Assembly (NCBI GenBank): GCA_018241185.1
Contig: JAFEEH010000218.1
Coordinates: 1 to 40,969, forward strand
Direction of reading: 5' to 3'
From: Pseudomonadota bacterium
Lineage (GTDB): Bacteria > Pseudomonadota > Gammaproteobacteria > Burkholderiales > Burkholderiaceae_C
DNA: 40,969 bases
Of the stretch, positions 26,757 to 35,823 are shown in pieces (position 1 is the stretch's first letter; each line of letters starts with the position of its first letter). The notes beneath the pieces were generated by a model. That model searched no databases. It was not told the origin of the DNA and saw only the letters and a program-made list of their open reading frames with translations. The position numbers and the translations under genes are program-made.

Positions 26757-26935
26757 CCACGAAGGGGAGTAGCTCCCGCCCGCTGTCCACGCAACGGGTA
26801 TCGCCAGGTCGTCAATACGAAGCAGATAACACTTCCGGCCTGTCGGGCGACGCGCGTCGCAGAGACAAGCAGCGCGCACGCCGAGCAAGACCTTCGATTT
26901 GAACCCCCAAGGTTCGGTCGAAGGCTTGATGACAG
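26757..26935 (+). ncRNA. yybP-ykoY family manganese riboswitch
   Basis: The leader contains GAAGGGGAGTAGCTCCC (near 26761), whose GGGGAGTAG is the hallmark loop of the yybP-ykoY aptamer. GTCGTCAATAC and a GC-rich middle arm follow, then GAGCAAGACCTTCG, typical of the 3' half. A further hairpin CAAG-a-CCTTCGA ... TCGAAGGCTTG (26886-26928) could be the expression platform; it lacks a U-run, so control may be translational or Rho-based. Its position before a TerC-family gene is the classic setting. Boundaries are by eye. Confidence 0.85.
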
Positions 26936-27024
26936 ATCCCCCCGGAACACCCGGCGCTTCAGTCTCACGTCGTTCCGACCGTCACCGGCCGGAATGAATC
27001 GAAACGCACTGGAGTGTTCTGTCC

Positions 27025-27762
27025 ATGGAATTGTTTTCTGCGCAGTGGCTGTCGGCCCTGCTCGCCATCATCCTGATCGACCTCGTCCTCGCGGGCGACA
27101 ACGCGATCGTCATCGCGCTGGCCGCACGCGGCCTGCCCAGTCACCTGCAGAAGAAGGCCATCGTGTGGGGCACGGTCGGTGCGATCGTGGTCCGCTCGGT
27201 CATGACGATCGGCGTGGTGTGGCTGCTCAAGATCCCCGGCCTGATGCTGGTCGGCGGCCTGGGCCTGCTGTACATCGCCTGGAAGCTGTTGGCCGACACG
27301 CATTCGGACGAGGAGAGCCACGGCCCCGGCGCCACCACCTTCTGGGGCGCGATGAAGACCATCGTGATCGCCGACGCGCTGATGGGCATCGACAACGTCC
27401 TGGGCGTGGCCGGCGCCGCGCACGGCGATTTCACGCTGGTGGTGCTGGGCCTGCTGATCAGCGTGCCGATCGTGGTGTTCGGCAGCACGCTGGTGCTCAA
27501 GCTGGTGCAGCGCTTCCCCGTCATCATCCAGCTGGGTGCCGCGGTGCTCGCCTTCACAGCCGGCAAGATGATCGTCAACGAGAAGCTGCTGGCCCCCTGG
27601 TTCGCGGGCGAGGCGCCGGCCAACCAGGCCGCCTACTGGGGCGTGTGCGTGCTGGCCATCATCGGCGTGCTCACGGCCGGCTGGCTCACCAACCGCCGCA
27701 AGCCGGGCTCGGAGCGCATCGAGCAGGCGGAAGTCGCGGCGCGGGTGAACCCGATTGACTGA
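27025..27762 (+). CDS. TerC/YkoY-family manganese exporter
   Basis: This 245-aa integral membrane protein has about 7 TM segments. The paired acidic motifs of TerC proteins are present: IILIDLVLAGDNAIVIALAA in TM1 and IVIADALMGIDNVLGVAG in the middle; these Asp/Asn residues are expected to carry metal. A His/Asp/Glu-rich loop (DTHSDEESHGPG, about 92-103) separates them. GGAG precedes the ATG. Regulation by the upstream Mn-type riboswitch and family knowledge (YkoY, Alx and YceF as Mn2+ exporters) support Mn efflux under high Mn. Confidence 0.88.
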   Translation: MELFSAQWLSALLAIILIDLVLAGDNAIVIALAARGLPSHLQKKAIVWGTVGAIVVRSVMTIGVVWLLKIPGLMLVGGLGLLYIAWKLLADTHSDEESHGPGATTFWGAMKTIVIADALMGIDNVLGVAGAAHGDFTLVVLGLLISVPIVVFGSTLVLKLVQRFPVIIQLGAAVLAFTAGKMIVNEKLLAPWFAGEAPANQAAYWGVCVLAIIGVLTAGWLTNRRKPGSERIEQAEVAARVNPID

Positions 27763-27808
27763 TTCCGCATCCCACGTTTTCATCCACTGACGGAAGAAGG
27801 AGCGCCCC

Positions 27809-28273
27809 ATGGACAAGATCATTCTCTATGTCGACGACGCGGCCTACGCACGCGAGCACCTGCAGCGGCTCGCGCCGGCGGCAGACAGCACGGCGGCGCG
27901 GCACTGGGTGCTGGTGGCCTGCGCTCCGCGCATGACGCACCGCATCAGCAAGTGGGTCAGCCACAGCGCCCGCGAGAACTGGCGCGCCAAGTGGTTCGCC
28001 CGTGCGCAGGAGGCGCTGGTGCCGGCGCTCCAGCACGGCGGCGCCACCGTGACGGCGGTGCTCGCCAAGGGTCCGCTGACCGAACTCACGCAACGCCTCC
28101 AGCTGGAGCACGGCACGGCCCAGGTGGTCGACGCGCGCCGGCCCAAGGTGGGCGTCGACATGGAACCGGTGGTGCACGGCAAGACGCCGGCCGGCCAGTC
28201 GGGCTGGGCCCTGCCCGGTGCCGTGATGGGCATGGGCGCGCTGCTCGTGCTGGCGAACGAACTGGCCGAATGA
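27809..28273 (+). CDS. Hypothetical protein in the manganese operon
   Basis: The 154-aa protein opens MDKIILYVDDAAYAREHLQRL, contains an alpha/beta-like stretch (WVLVACAPRMTHRISKWVSHSARENWRAKW) and has one hydrophobic helix near the C-terminus (about 133-150, GWALPGAVMGMGALLVLA), so it is probably tail-anchored. The N-terminal layout is reminiscent of universal-stress (USP/HUP) folds, but the ATP motif is not clear. AAGGAG sits 7 nt before the ATG, and it follows terC by 46 nt with no terminator between, so it should respond to the same riboswitch. Function unknown. Confidence 0.75.
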   Translation: MDKIILYVDDAAYAREHLQRLAPAADSTAARHWVLVACAPRMTHRISKWVSHSARENWRAKWFARAQEALVPALQHGGATVTAVLAKGPLTELTQRLQLEHGTAQVVDARRPKVGVDMEPVVHGKTPAGQSGWALPGAVMGMGALLVLANELAE

Positions 28274-28319
28274 GCCGATGAACCACCGCGTGCGCCCCCG
28301 GCGCGCTCTGCTTTCACAC

Positions 28320-28353
28320 ACGCCGCAGGGCCACGCGCCCCGCGGCGTTTTTC
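28320..28353 (+). terminator. Rho-independent terminator of the terC operon
   Basis: ACGCCGC (28320-28326) pairs with GCGGCGT (28342-28348), with a GGG/CCC extension into the loop, followed by TTTTTC. Confidence 0.8.
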
Positions 28354-28402
28354 TTTGCGCGACCTCGCCCCCGCGCCGCCACCGCGGCGCTATGCTGGCG
28401 CC

Positions 28403-28756
28403 ATGCGACTGATCCTCAAATGGCTCCTGAGCGCGCTGGCCCTGCTGGCGGTGTCGTACCTCTACGGCGGCGTGCAGGTCACCAGCTTCACCCATGCGCT
28501 GATCGCGGCGGCGGTGATCGGCCTGCTCAACATGGTGGTGCGGCCGGTGCTGGTGGTGCTCACGCTGCCCGTCACCATCGTCACGTTGGGCCTGTTCCTC
28601 TTCGTCATTAACGCGCTGCTCTTCTGGGCCGCCTCGGGCCTCTTGAGCGGTTTTCACGTCAGCGGCTTCCTGGCGGCACTGATCGGCTCGCTGCTGTACT
28701 CGCTGCTGGGCGTGGTGATCGAGTCCGCGCTGGGCGGCCTGTTCGCGCGCCGCTGA
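28403..28756 (+). CDS. Small 4-TM membrane protein (phage-holin-4_2/YvlD-like)
   Basis: The 117-aa, almost wholly hydrophobic protein has four TM helices. Its NMVVRPVLVVLTLPVTIVTLGLF and FVINALLFWAASGL are the signature of the PF04020 'phage holin 4, superfamily II' group, which are chromosomal membrane proteins (YvlD type), not phage holins. The ATG at 28403 gives the usual start MRLILKWLLSALALL; TATGCT lies about 6 nt upstream and may be a -10. It is convergent with the NRPS, 13 nt from its stop. Confidence 0.85.
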   Translation: MRLILKWLLSALALLAVSYLYGGVQVTSFTHALIAAAVIGLLNMVVRPVLVVLTLPVTIVTLGLFLFVINALLFWAASGLLSGFHVSGFLAALIGSLLYSLLGVVIESALGGLFARR

Positions 28757-28769
28757 AACGCGGCCACGG

Positions 28770-31700
28770 TCAGGCGGGCTGGGCGCTGTCCGGCCGCGCG
28801 ATCTGGCGCATCGTCTCGAAGACCAGGCGCCGCGGCGCCACGCGCCAGCCCAGGCGCTCCTCGATGGCCAGCACGGCGCGCATCGCCAGCAAGGAGTGCC
28901 CGCCGAGGTCGAAGAAGTTGTCGCCCGGATGCACGTCCTCTACCCCGAGCACCTCACGCCAGATGCCGGCGATCGCCGCTTCTTCCGCGGTGGCAGGCGC
29001 TGCCGCCGCGCGGCCGGCGCGGGCGTCCGGCAAGACAGCGGGCGCCGGCAGCGCGTTGCGGTCGATCTTGCCGTTGGGCAGCAATGGAAGCGCATCCAGC
29101 CGCACCACATGCTGCGGCACCATGTACTCGGGCAAGCGCAGGCGCAGGTGCTCGCGCAGCGCCACCGCATCGACCTGCGGCTCTTCACGCAGCACGGTGT
29201 AGGCGACCAGACGCACGTCGTCTTCGCGTTCGCTGCGCGTGACGACCACGCACTGCGCGACGGCAGGATGCTCGTTGAGCACCGACTCGATCTCGCCCAG
29301 TTCGATGCGGAAGCCCCGCACCTTGACCTGGTGGTCCAGCCGGCCCAGGTGCTCCAGCTGGCCGTCGTGGCGCCACCGGCACCGGTCGCCCGTGCGGTAG
29401 AGCCGCGCGCCAGGAGATCCGCCGAAGCGATCGGGCACGAAGCGCTCGGCCGTGAGGGCATCGCGCCCGTGGTAGCCCAGGGCCACGCCCGCACCGCCGA
29501 TGAAGGCTTCGCCCGGCACGCCGATGGGGCAGGGACGGCCCTGCGGGTCGAGCACATGCACCTGCGTGTTGGCGATCGGCCGGCCGATCGCGATGCCGCC
29601 GCGCGGATCGTGGACCTGCCAGCAGGTGGACCACACCGTGGTCTCCGTCGGGCCGTACATGTTCCACAGCGCACCGCAGCTGGCCAACAGGCGCTCGGCC
29701 AGCACGGCCGGCAGCGGCTCGCCGCCGACCAGCGCGCGGAAACCCGGCCCGCCGGTCCAGCCGATATCCAGCAGCGCGCGCCAGGCAGACGGCGTGGCCT
29801 GCAGGGTGGTGATCTCGTGGCGCTCGATCAGCAGGCCGAGCTGCGCCGGGTCCTGCACCTGCTCGCGGCTGGCGATGATCACCTGCGCGCCGACGGCCAG
29901 CGGCAGCAGCAGCTCCAGCACTGCGATGTCGAAGGACAGCGTCGTCACGGCCAGCAGCCGGTCTCCGGCTTGCAGGCCCGGCGTGTGCGCCATGCTGGCG
30001 AGGAAGTTGACGACCGCCCGGTGTGGCACCGCCACGCCTTTGGGCCGGCCGGTGGAACCGGAGGTGTAGATGAGGTAGGCCGCATCGTCCGGGCCGGCGT
30101 CGAGCGCCGGATCGGCCGGCGGTGCCGAAACGGGCTTGGCGTCGAGCACGCCCGACGCCGTGATGTCGATCACCGGCACGCCGGATGCCCATGATTCGAT
30201 GCCGCCGCCATCACCGGCCGTCACCAGTGCGGTGGGACGCGCGTCCTCGACCATGTGGGCCAGCCGCTCGCCGGGAAAGGCCGGATCCAGCGGCACATAG
30301 GCCGCCCCCGCCTTGAGCACGCCCAGCATCGCGACCACCAGGTGCACGTCGCGTGGGCCGCACAGGCCCACGCGGTGGCCACGCGCGATGCCCCGCTGGC
30401 GGAGCAGGTGCGCGAGTGCGTTGGCACGCGCCTCGAGCTCGCCGAAGCGCAGTTGCAGGCCATGGGCGTCGACCAGCGCGACCTCGTCGCGTCGCGCGCG
30501 GGCGCCGATCGGGAGGTGCGCATGCACCACCGCCTCGGCGGGCTGGGGCACGGCTGGACCCTGCCACGACGCGACCAGCGCCCGTTCCGCGGGCGCGACG
30601 CTGTCGAGCGCCGAGGTCGGCTGGCCGTCGTCGGCCTGCAGCAGTTGCTGCAGCAGCACGAGGTAGTTGTCGAGCAGGCGTTGCGCGGTCGCAGGCGCGA
30701 ACAGGTCGGTGGCGTACTCGATGTGCAGACGGTGCCCGAACTCGGTGTCGACATGCAGCGAGAGGTCGAACTGCGCCGCGACGCGGTCGAGCTCGAACTC
30801 CTCGTAGCGAAAGGGCACGGCGGGCAGGGGGCCCAGTGGGGCGTTGACGACGTTGAAGAGCACGCGCACCAGGCCGTCCGGAGGCTGCGCGCGGTCCTGG
30901 CCCAGGGCCTCGACGAGTTCGTCGAAGGGCATGTCCTGGTGGTCGAAGGCGTCGAGCGCCGTGCGGCGCACGCGCTGCAGCAACTCGCCCACGGCGGGGT
31001 CGCCCGACAGATCGGTGCGCAGCACGAGCGTGTTGACCAACGTGCCGACCAGCGATTCGGCGGCCAGCGTGTGCCGGTTGGCCACCGGCACCCCGACCGC
31101 GATGTCGGTCACGCCGGCCTGGCGCGACAGCTGCAGCTGGAAGGCCGCCAGAAGCACCACGAAGGGCGTCGCCTGCGCCCGCACCGCGGCCGAGCGGAGC
31201 GCCGACCGCAGCGCAGGCGACAGCGGTGCCGACACCTTGCTGCCACGAAAGCTCGGCCGCGCGGGCCGCGGGAAATCAGTGGGCAACTGCAGCGTCTGCA
31301 GGCCGGCCAGCCGCGCGAGCCAGTAACCGCGCTGCGCGCCGCGGCGCTCGACTTCGGCCGGCGCGTGCTGGCGCAGCGCATGGTCGGCGTAGTGCACCGC
31401 CAGCGGCGGCAGTTGCGGCGCTTGGCCGGCCACCCAGGCGGCTTCGCAGAGCAGCAGTTCACGCACCAGCACCGTCATCGACCAGTTGTCGGTGATGGCG
31501 TGGTGCTGCACCCAGAGCAGGGCGTGATCATCGTCGGCCAGACGCACGAGCGTCACGCGATGCAGCGGGGCGGACTGCAGGTCGAAGGGGGCCGCAACGC
31601 GTTCACTCAGCAGCGCACGGGCCGCGTCCTCGCGCGTTTCGGTGGGCGTGTCGCGCAGGTCGATGCACTCGAAAGGCAACTCCGCGGAGGGCTCGACGAC

Positions 31701-34049
31701 CTGCATCACCTGTCCCTGATGCAGCGCGAGCCGCGTGCGCAGCGATTCATGGCGCTGCACGAGCATCTCCAGCGCCTGCACCAGGCGCTGCGCGTCCAGC
31801 GGCCCCCGCAGGCGCAGCGACAAGGCCACGTTGTAGGCCACGCTGTGCGGATCGAACTGCTGCACCAGCCACATGCGGCGTTGCGAAAGCGACGCCGGCA
31901 ACGGCGCGGCGCGCGAGGCCGCAGGCGGCTCGATCGCGTCAGGCGTTGCCTCGGGCAGTCGCTGGCGCACCTGCTGCGCGAGGCGGGCCACGGTCGGCTC
32001 GTCGAGCAGCACGTCCCAGGGCAGTTGCACACCCCAGCGGTGCTGGATGCGCGAGGCGACCTGCGTGAGCAGGAGGGAAGTGCCACCGAGTTCGATGAAA
32101 TGGGTGTGGGCATCGAAGCCTTCGCGGCCCAGCACGTCGGCCCAGATGTGCCAGAGCGCCTGTTCGGTGGCGTCCGCAGGCGCGCCTGCCCCTGCGGCCT
32201 CGTCGTGCAGCACGGCCAGCGGCGCCAGCGCGCCCGCGAGCCAGGCCTGCCGGCAGCGACTGCGCTGAATCTTGCCGCTGGAGGTGCGCGGCAGCGCGCC
32301 GCCGCGCATCAGCGCCACGGCATGCACGGGCACCTCGTGCGCCTGCGCCACGGCGCGGCGCACGGCGCGCAGGATCGCGAACTGCTCCTCGCCGGAGGCC
32401 GGCCGCCCGCGCGCTTCCACCAGCACCACCGCCGCGTCACCGTTCGGCGTGTCGACCGCGAAGGCGCAGGCGTAGCCGCCGGTGCGCAACTGCGAGTGGG
32501 CCTGCTCGGCCGTCCATTCGATGTCCTGCGGGTACAGATTCTGGCCATGGACGATCAGCAGATCCTTCAGGCGGCCGGTGACGAACAGTTCGCCACCTTC
32601 CACGAAACCCAGGTCGCCCGTGCGCAGGAAGGGGCCCTCGCCATCGGCCCGCCGGGCCTGGAAGGTGGCCGCGCTCTCTTCGGGGCGCCTCCAGTAGCCC
32701 GCGCCCACGGCCTCCGAACGCACCCAGATCTCACCCACCCGGCCGGCGGGACATGGCACGCTGGTGACGGGATCGACGATGCTCAACCCCACGCCGTTCA
32801 TGGCCCGGCCGCAGCCCACGACCGAGCGCACGTCCGTGGACGACGCCGACGCCGGGGCTAAAACGACTTCGTGCCGCTGCAGCGCATGCGCGTCGAGCCG
32901 CAGCGAACGCGCCGGCACATCGACCGCGCAGGCGGACACGCCGAGCACCGATTCGGCGAGGCCATAGGCCGGAGAGAAGGCGCCTGGCCGAAGGCCCGCC
33001 GCGCCAAAAGCCTGCAGCAGGCGTCCGGCGGTGCTCGCACGGATCGGCTCCGCGCCGCAGGTGAGCGAGACGAGGCTGTCAAGGCGCCCCGACCATCCCG
33101 TGTCGGCCTGCTGGCGCAGGCAGGCGGCATAGGCCGATTCCGGCGCGCCGGTGTGGGTGATGGCAAACGCATCGACCGCGTCCAGCCAGCGCAAGGGCCG
33201 GCGCAGGAAGGTCAGCGGCGACATCAACCAGGCCGCCACGCCGCAGGCGAGCGGCAACAGGATGCCCGACACCAGCCCGTAGTCGTGGAAGTGAGGCAGC
33301 CAGCTCAGTGCACGGCTGCCGGGCGTGACGCCGAAGGCCGCGCCCAGCATGCCGAGGTTGGCCAGTACCTGCGCATGCGTGAGGCACACGCCGCGCGGCT
33401 CGGCGGTCGAGCCCGAGGTGTACTGCAGGTAGGCCAGCGCGCCCGCATCCACCGCGGGCAGTGCCGCGACGGCGGTGGTGGCTGCCAGGGCCTGCGGCGC
33501 GTGCCACGGCATTCCGGTGGCACCGAAGGCCTCCTGCATGGCGGGCAAGGCCGAAGCGTCGCACAGGCCCAAGGCAGCCGCCGCATCGTGGGCGATTCCC
33601 TGCAACCGCGGCAGCCCACGCTGCAGGCGTGCCGCGTCGAGCGCGGGCACCGGCACGGCCACCCTGCCTGCCAGGACGCAGGCCCAGAAGGCGCGCACGA
33701 AATCCAGGCCCGGGCGCAACGCCAGCAGCACGCGATCGCCGGGCCGCCCGTACGCCGCCAGGCGTTCCGCCAGCGCGCAAGACTGCTGACGCAGCGCCTG
33801 GAAACTGAGCCGGTCGGCGATGGACAGATCGTCGGCCACCCAGCTGACGGCCAGCGCGGAGCCGCCCTCGGCGCATCGCGCGTGGAACAGCTCGACCAAG
33901 GTAGCGACAGGACGGACGGCGGTCGAATCCGGCCGCGGGACAACGGCGGAAGGTGGCACGGTCAAGACGAACGCATGAGGGCCGGTGGCCCCCTCCCTGT
34001 GCGTTCTCGAGGAAGGATGAATGGGTCTGCGCGACGGAGCAGAGGCCAA
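28770..34049 (-). CDS. FAAL-PCP-C-A-PCP non-ribosomal lipopeptide synthetase
   Basis: The protein is 1759 aa. Fatty-acyl-AMP ligase (about 45-620): YTSGSTAEPRG at about 206, WLPHFHDYGL. PCP1: ELGGTSLL (Ser at about 654). Condensation (about 715-1130): SLSQRRMWLVQQFDP, HHAITDNWSM at about 848 (Asn replaces Gly of HHxxxDG). Adenylation (about 1170-1665): LIYTSGSTGRPKG, MYGPTETTVW, NGKIDRNAL. PCP2: DLGGHSLL (Ser at about 1715). By-eye alignment gives specificity code D-I-L-Q-V-G-M-V-W-K, close to the glycine code. The expected intermediate is N-acyl-glycyl-S-PCP. There is no thioesterase, reductase or terminal C domain, and no phosphopantetheinyl transferase or exporter nearby. The start is uncertain: TTG 34049 lacks a ribosome site; GTG 33959 is possible. 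Confidence 0.9.
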   Translation of the reverse strand: MASAPSRRPIHPSSRTHREGATGPHAFVLTVPPSAVVPRPDSTAVRPVATLVELFHARCAEGGSALAVSWVADDLSIADRLSFQALRQQSCALAERLAAYGRPGDRVLLALRPGLDFVRAFWACVLAGRVAVPVPALDAARLQRGLPRLQGIAHDAAAALGLCDASALPAMQEAFGATGMPWHAPQALAATTAVAALPAVDAGALAYLQYTSGSTAEPRGVCLTHAQVLANLGMLGAAFGVTPGSRALSWLPHFHDYGLVSGILLPLACGVAAWLMSPLTFLRRPLRWLDAVDAFAITHTGAPESAYAACLRQQADTGWSGRLDSLVSLTCGAEPIRASTAGRLLQAFGAAGLRPGAFSPAYGLAESVLGVSACAVDVPARSLRLDAHALQRHEVVLAPASASSTDVRSVVGCGRAMNGVGLSIVDPVTSVPCPAGRVGEIWVRSEAVGAGYWRRPEESAATFQARRADGEGPFLRTGDLGFVEGGELFVTGRLKDLLIVHGQNLYPQDIEWTAEQAHSQLRTGGYACAFAVDTPNGDAAVVLVEARGRPASGEEQFAILRAVRRAVAQAHEVPVHAVALMRGGALPRTSSGKIQRSRCRQAWLAGALAPLAVLHDEAAGAGAPADATEQALWHIWADVLGREGFDAHTHFIELGGTSLLLTQVASRIQHRWGVQLPWDVLLDEPTVARLAQQVRQRLPEATPDAIEPPAASRAAPLPASLSQRRMWLVQQFDPHSVAYNVALSLRLRGPLDAQRLVQALEMLVQRHESLRTRLALHQGQVMQVVEPSAELPFECIDLRDTPTETREDAARALLSERVAAPFDLQSAPLHRVTLVRLADDDHALLWVQHHAITDNWSMTVLVRELLLCEAAWVAGQAPQLPPLAVHYADHALRQHAPAEVERRGAQRGYWLARLAGLQTLQLPTDFPRPARPSFRGSKVSAPLSPALRSALRSAAVRAQATPFVVLLAAFQLQLSRQAGVTDIAVGVPVANRHTLAAESLVGTLVNTLVLRTDLSGDPAVGELLQRVRRTALDAFDHQDMPFDELVEALGQDRAQPPDGLVRVLFNVVNAPLGPLPAVPFRYEEFELDRVAAQFDLSLHVDTEFGHRLHIEYATDLFAPATAQRLLDNYLVLLQQLLQADDGQPTSALDSVAPAERALVASWQGPAVPQPAEAVVHAHLPIGARARRDEVALVDAHGLQLRFGELEARANALAHLLRQRGIARGHRVGLCGPRDVHLVVAMLGVLKAGAAYVPLDPAFPGERLAHMVEDARPTALVTAGDGGGIESWASGVPVIDITASGVLDAKPVSAPPADPALDAGPDDAAYLIYTSGSTGRPKGVAVPHRAVVNFLASMAHTPGLQAGDRLLAVTTLSFDIAVLELLLPLAVGAQVIIASREQVQDPAQLGLLIERHEITTLQATPSAWRALLDIGWTGGPGFRALVGGEPLPAVLAERLLASCGALWNMYGPTETTVWSTCWQVHDPRGGIAIGRPIANTQVHVLDPQGRPCPIGVPGEAFIGGAGVALGYHGRDALTAERFVPDRFGGSPGARLYRTGDRCRWRHDGQLEHLGRLDHQVKVRGFRIELGEIESVLNEHPAVAQCVVVTRSEREDDVRLVAYTVLREEPQVDAVALREHLRLRLPEYMVPQHVVRLDALPLLPNGKIDRNALPAPAVLPDARAGRAAAAPATAEEAAIAGIWREVLGVEDVHPGDNFFDLGGHSLLAMRAVLAIEERLGWRVAPRRLVFETMRQIARPDSAQPA

Positions 34050-34172
34050 GCCGCGCGAATGCCCCGATGTTAGTTCCTAAGTTTTAATGCTGGTCAGCGC
34101 ATGCTCAGCAACACACGTGAGATATGACACGGACGTGCCACCTGGAGCGAAGGCGAGCGCCCACTACGAAAC

Positions 34173-35762
34173 TCAGAGTGGCTTCTCGTTCATCTGCTCG
34201 CGCGCTTTCACGTCCACTTCGCGCGCCCGGGTGTCGATGATCGACGCCTCGTAGTGGTCGATTCGCAGCGGCCCGCGGCCATCGGCATTGGCACGGACCA
34301 GTTCCTGCGCCGCCTTGAAGCGATCACGCGCCGCCACGTAGTCGAGGATGGCGACGTTGGCTTCGGCGTCGGCCCGGATCGCGCGCAAGGTGTCACCCTG
34401 CTCGTTGTAGAGCGCCGACAGCATCCGCCACGCGCCGTTGTCGCGCGGGTGGGTCGCCACCCAGTCGCGCAGGGGCGCCGCCATCGGGCCGGGGTTGTGG
34501 GTGGCGATGGCGGCCTGGGCCGCGAGCATCATCTCGGCCCGGTCCTTGGCCTTGACGTTGAGCAGCGCCGCCGCCGCCGCGCCGTTGCGGGCCGCCAGCT
34601 CGATCTCGGCCGAGAGCAGCCGCGCCAGCCGCGACGCGGCCGCATCCCCGCGGGTGCGCACCACCAACCGCTCGGCCATGACGCGGGCCGTGCGCACGTC
34701 GCGCAGTTCCGATGCGCCCAGGGCCGCGGCGTACAGCGTGCCGGCCTGCTGGGCCGGCGAAGTCTTTGCGAATTCAGTGCTGTCGGCGGCCTCGACCCAT
34801 TGGCGCAGCACGTCGACCCCCGGGCGGGTCAGCACGCGGGCGCGGGCGCTGATCATCGCGTGGTCCATCTCCAGCGGCAGCGGGGCAACGGCCTCGGCGC
34901 GGAACTGGAAGCGTGCCTGCATCTCGGTGATGCGCTCGCTGGTCAGCGGATGGCTGCGCAGGTAGGGGTAGGCGCCGTTGTCGTTCAGTCGCGAGGCGAA
35001 CTGCAGCTTCTCGAACATGGCGGCGGCGCCGCGCGGCGAGAAGCCGGCCTGCGTCATGACGCCGTAGCCGATGCGGTCGGCCTCGCGCTCCATGTCGCGC
35101 GAGAAGTCGAGCTGCTTCTGCTGCGCGAAGGCCGAGCCGCCGGTCATCATGGCGGCGCCCAGGTCGCCGCCGCTGCGGCTCTTCGAAGCCGCGACCGCGC
35201 CGAGGATCATGGCCGCGATGAGCCACGGCGCCTGCCGGCTCTGCTGGGTCAGCATGCGCGAGATGTGGCGCTGGGTGACGTGCGACAGCTCGTGGCCGAG
35301 CACCGCCGCCAGCTCGTCGCGGCTGCCGACGACGGCGATCAGCCCCATGTTCAGGCCCAGGTAGCCCCCTGGGAGTGCGAAGGCATTGATCGTGCGGTCA
35401 TGGCCGAGCAGCACGGTCCAGGCGTAGCGCTCGTCGAGCTCGGGCGTGAGTTCGCCGCGGGTGCGCGCCGCCGCCATCAGGCGCTGCCAGATGTCCTGGA
35501 CGTAGTCGACCATCACCGGGTCGTCGACGTAGTCCGGGTCCCGGTACAGCTCGCGGGCGATGCGGTCGCCGAGCTGGCGCTCGGCGGTGGCGGTCATCTC
35601 GGCGCCGTCGCTCATGCCCGGCAGCACCTGGGCATGCGCCGCGGACACGGTCAGCAATTGCGATGCTACTAAAGTGATAGCTGTCAGCGCCCGCCAGACG
35701 GGCGTTGCAGGCCGATTTGGCTTGGAAACTTGAGGGAGGGAGGAGGGCGGGCGGTGGGTCAA
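34173..35762 (-). CDS. M48-family periplasmic metalloprotease (BepA/YfgC-like)
   Basis: This 529-aa exported zinc protease has HELSH at about residue 157-161, third ligand Glu in [12 protein letters not shown] (about 226), and a long C-terminal TPR-like helical half, as in BepA, which helps outer-membrane protein assembly and degrades misfolded OMPs. I place the start at TTG 35762: AAGGA is 7 nt upstream and the frame is open. The leader is then [16 protein letters not shown]...[21 protein letters not shown], a signal peptide with an AHA-Q cleavage site. The basic and hydrophobic parts are encoded by repeat copy F. It is 123 nt upstream of the NRPS on the same strand. Confidence 0.88.
   Translation of the reverse strand: MTHRPPSSLPQVSKPNRPATPVWRALTAITLVASQLLTVSAAHAQVLPGMSDGAEMTATAERQLGDRIARELYRDPDYVDDPVMVDYVQDIWQRLMAAARTRGELTPELDERYAWTVLLGHDRTINAFALPGGYLGLNMGLIAVVGSRDELAAVLGHELSHVTQRHISRMLTQQSRQAPWLIAAMILGAVAASKSRSGGDLGAAMMTGGSAFAQQKQLDFSRDMEREADRIGYGVMTQAGFSPRGAAAMFEKLQFASRLNDNGAYPYLRSHPLTSERITEMQARFQFRAEAVAPLPLEMDHAMISARARVLTRPGVDVLRQWVEAADSTEFAKTSPAQQAGTLYAAALGASELRDVRTARVMAERLVVRTRGDAAASRLARLLSAEIELAARNGAAAAALLNVKAKDRAEMMLAAQAAIATHNPGPMAAPLRDWVATHPRDNGAWRMLSALYNEQGDTLRAIRADAEANVAILDYVAARDRFKAAQELVRANADGRGPLRIDHYEASIIDTRAREVDVKAREQMNEKPL
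35664..35728 (+). repeat. Dispersed repeat copy F, inside the M48 signal peptide
   Basis: GCTA-CTAAAGTGA-TAGC head, GCGCCCGCCAGACGGGCG second hairpin and tail GGCCGATTTGGCTTGGAAA. On the minus strand it is read as [11 protein letters not shown] ... [10 protein letters not shown] in the M48 gene. One extra G in the tail distinguishes it from intergenic copies. Confidence 0.85.
35734..35758 (+). other. G-quadruplex-type motif at the M48 start
   Basis: Five GGG tracts (35734, 35738, 35745, 35749, 35756) with loops of 1-4 bases lie on the plus strand, which is the template strand for the M48 gene and encodes its residues THRPPSSLP. It sits between the start codon and repeat F. Confidence 0.6.
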
Positions 35763-35823
35763 GCAGCGGTCCTTGTCGAACGTCCGGGCCCGTATGATGC
35801 GCTCCCGCCCGCTTCGTTCACCC

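Noticed and set aside
28403-28756. Phage holin, i.e. prophage remnant
   Set aside because: The PF04020-type protein is a widespread chromosomal 4-TM protein; no other phage genes or attachment sites are near.
30255-32861. 868-codon open frame opposite the NRPS
   Set aside because: No family motifs; the minus-strand frame carries all NRPS domain signatures.
34050-34172. lux-box-like or other quorum-sensing operator before the NRPS
   Set aside because: Only a short GCTGA direct repeat and partial palindrome are present; no convincing 20-bp operator.
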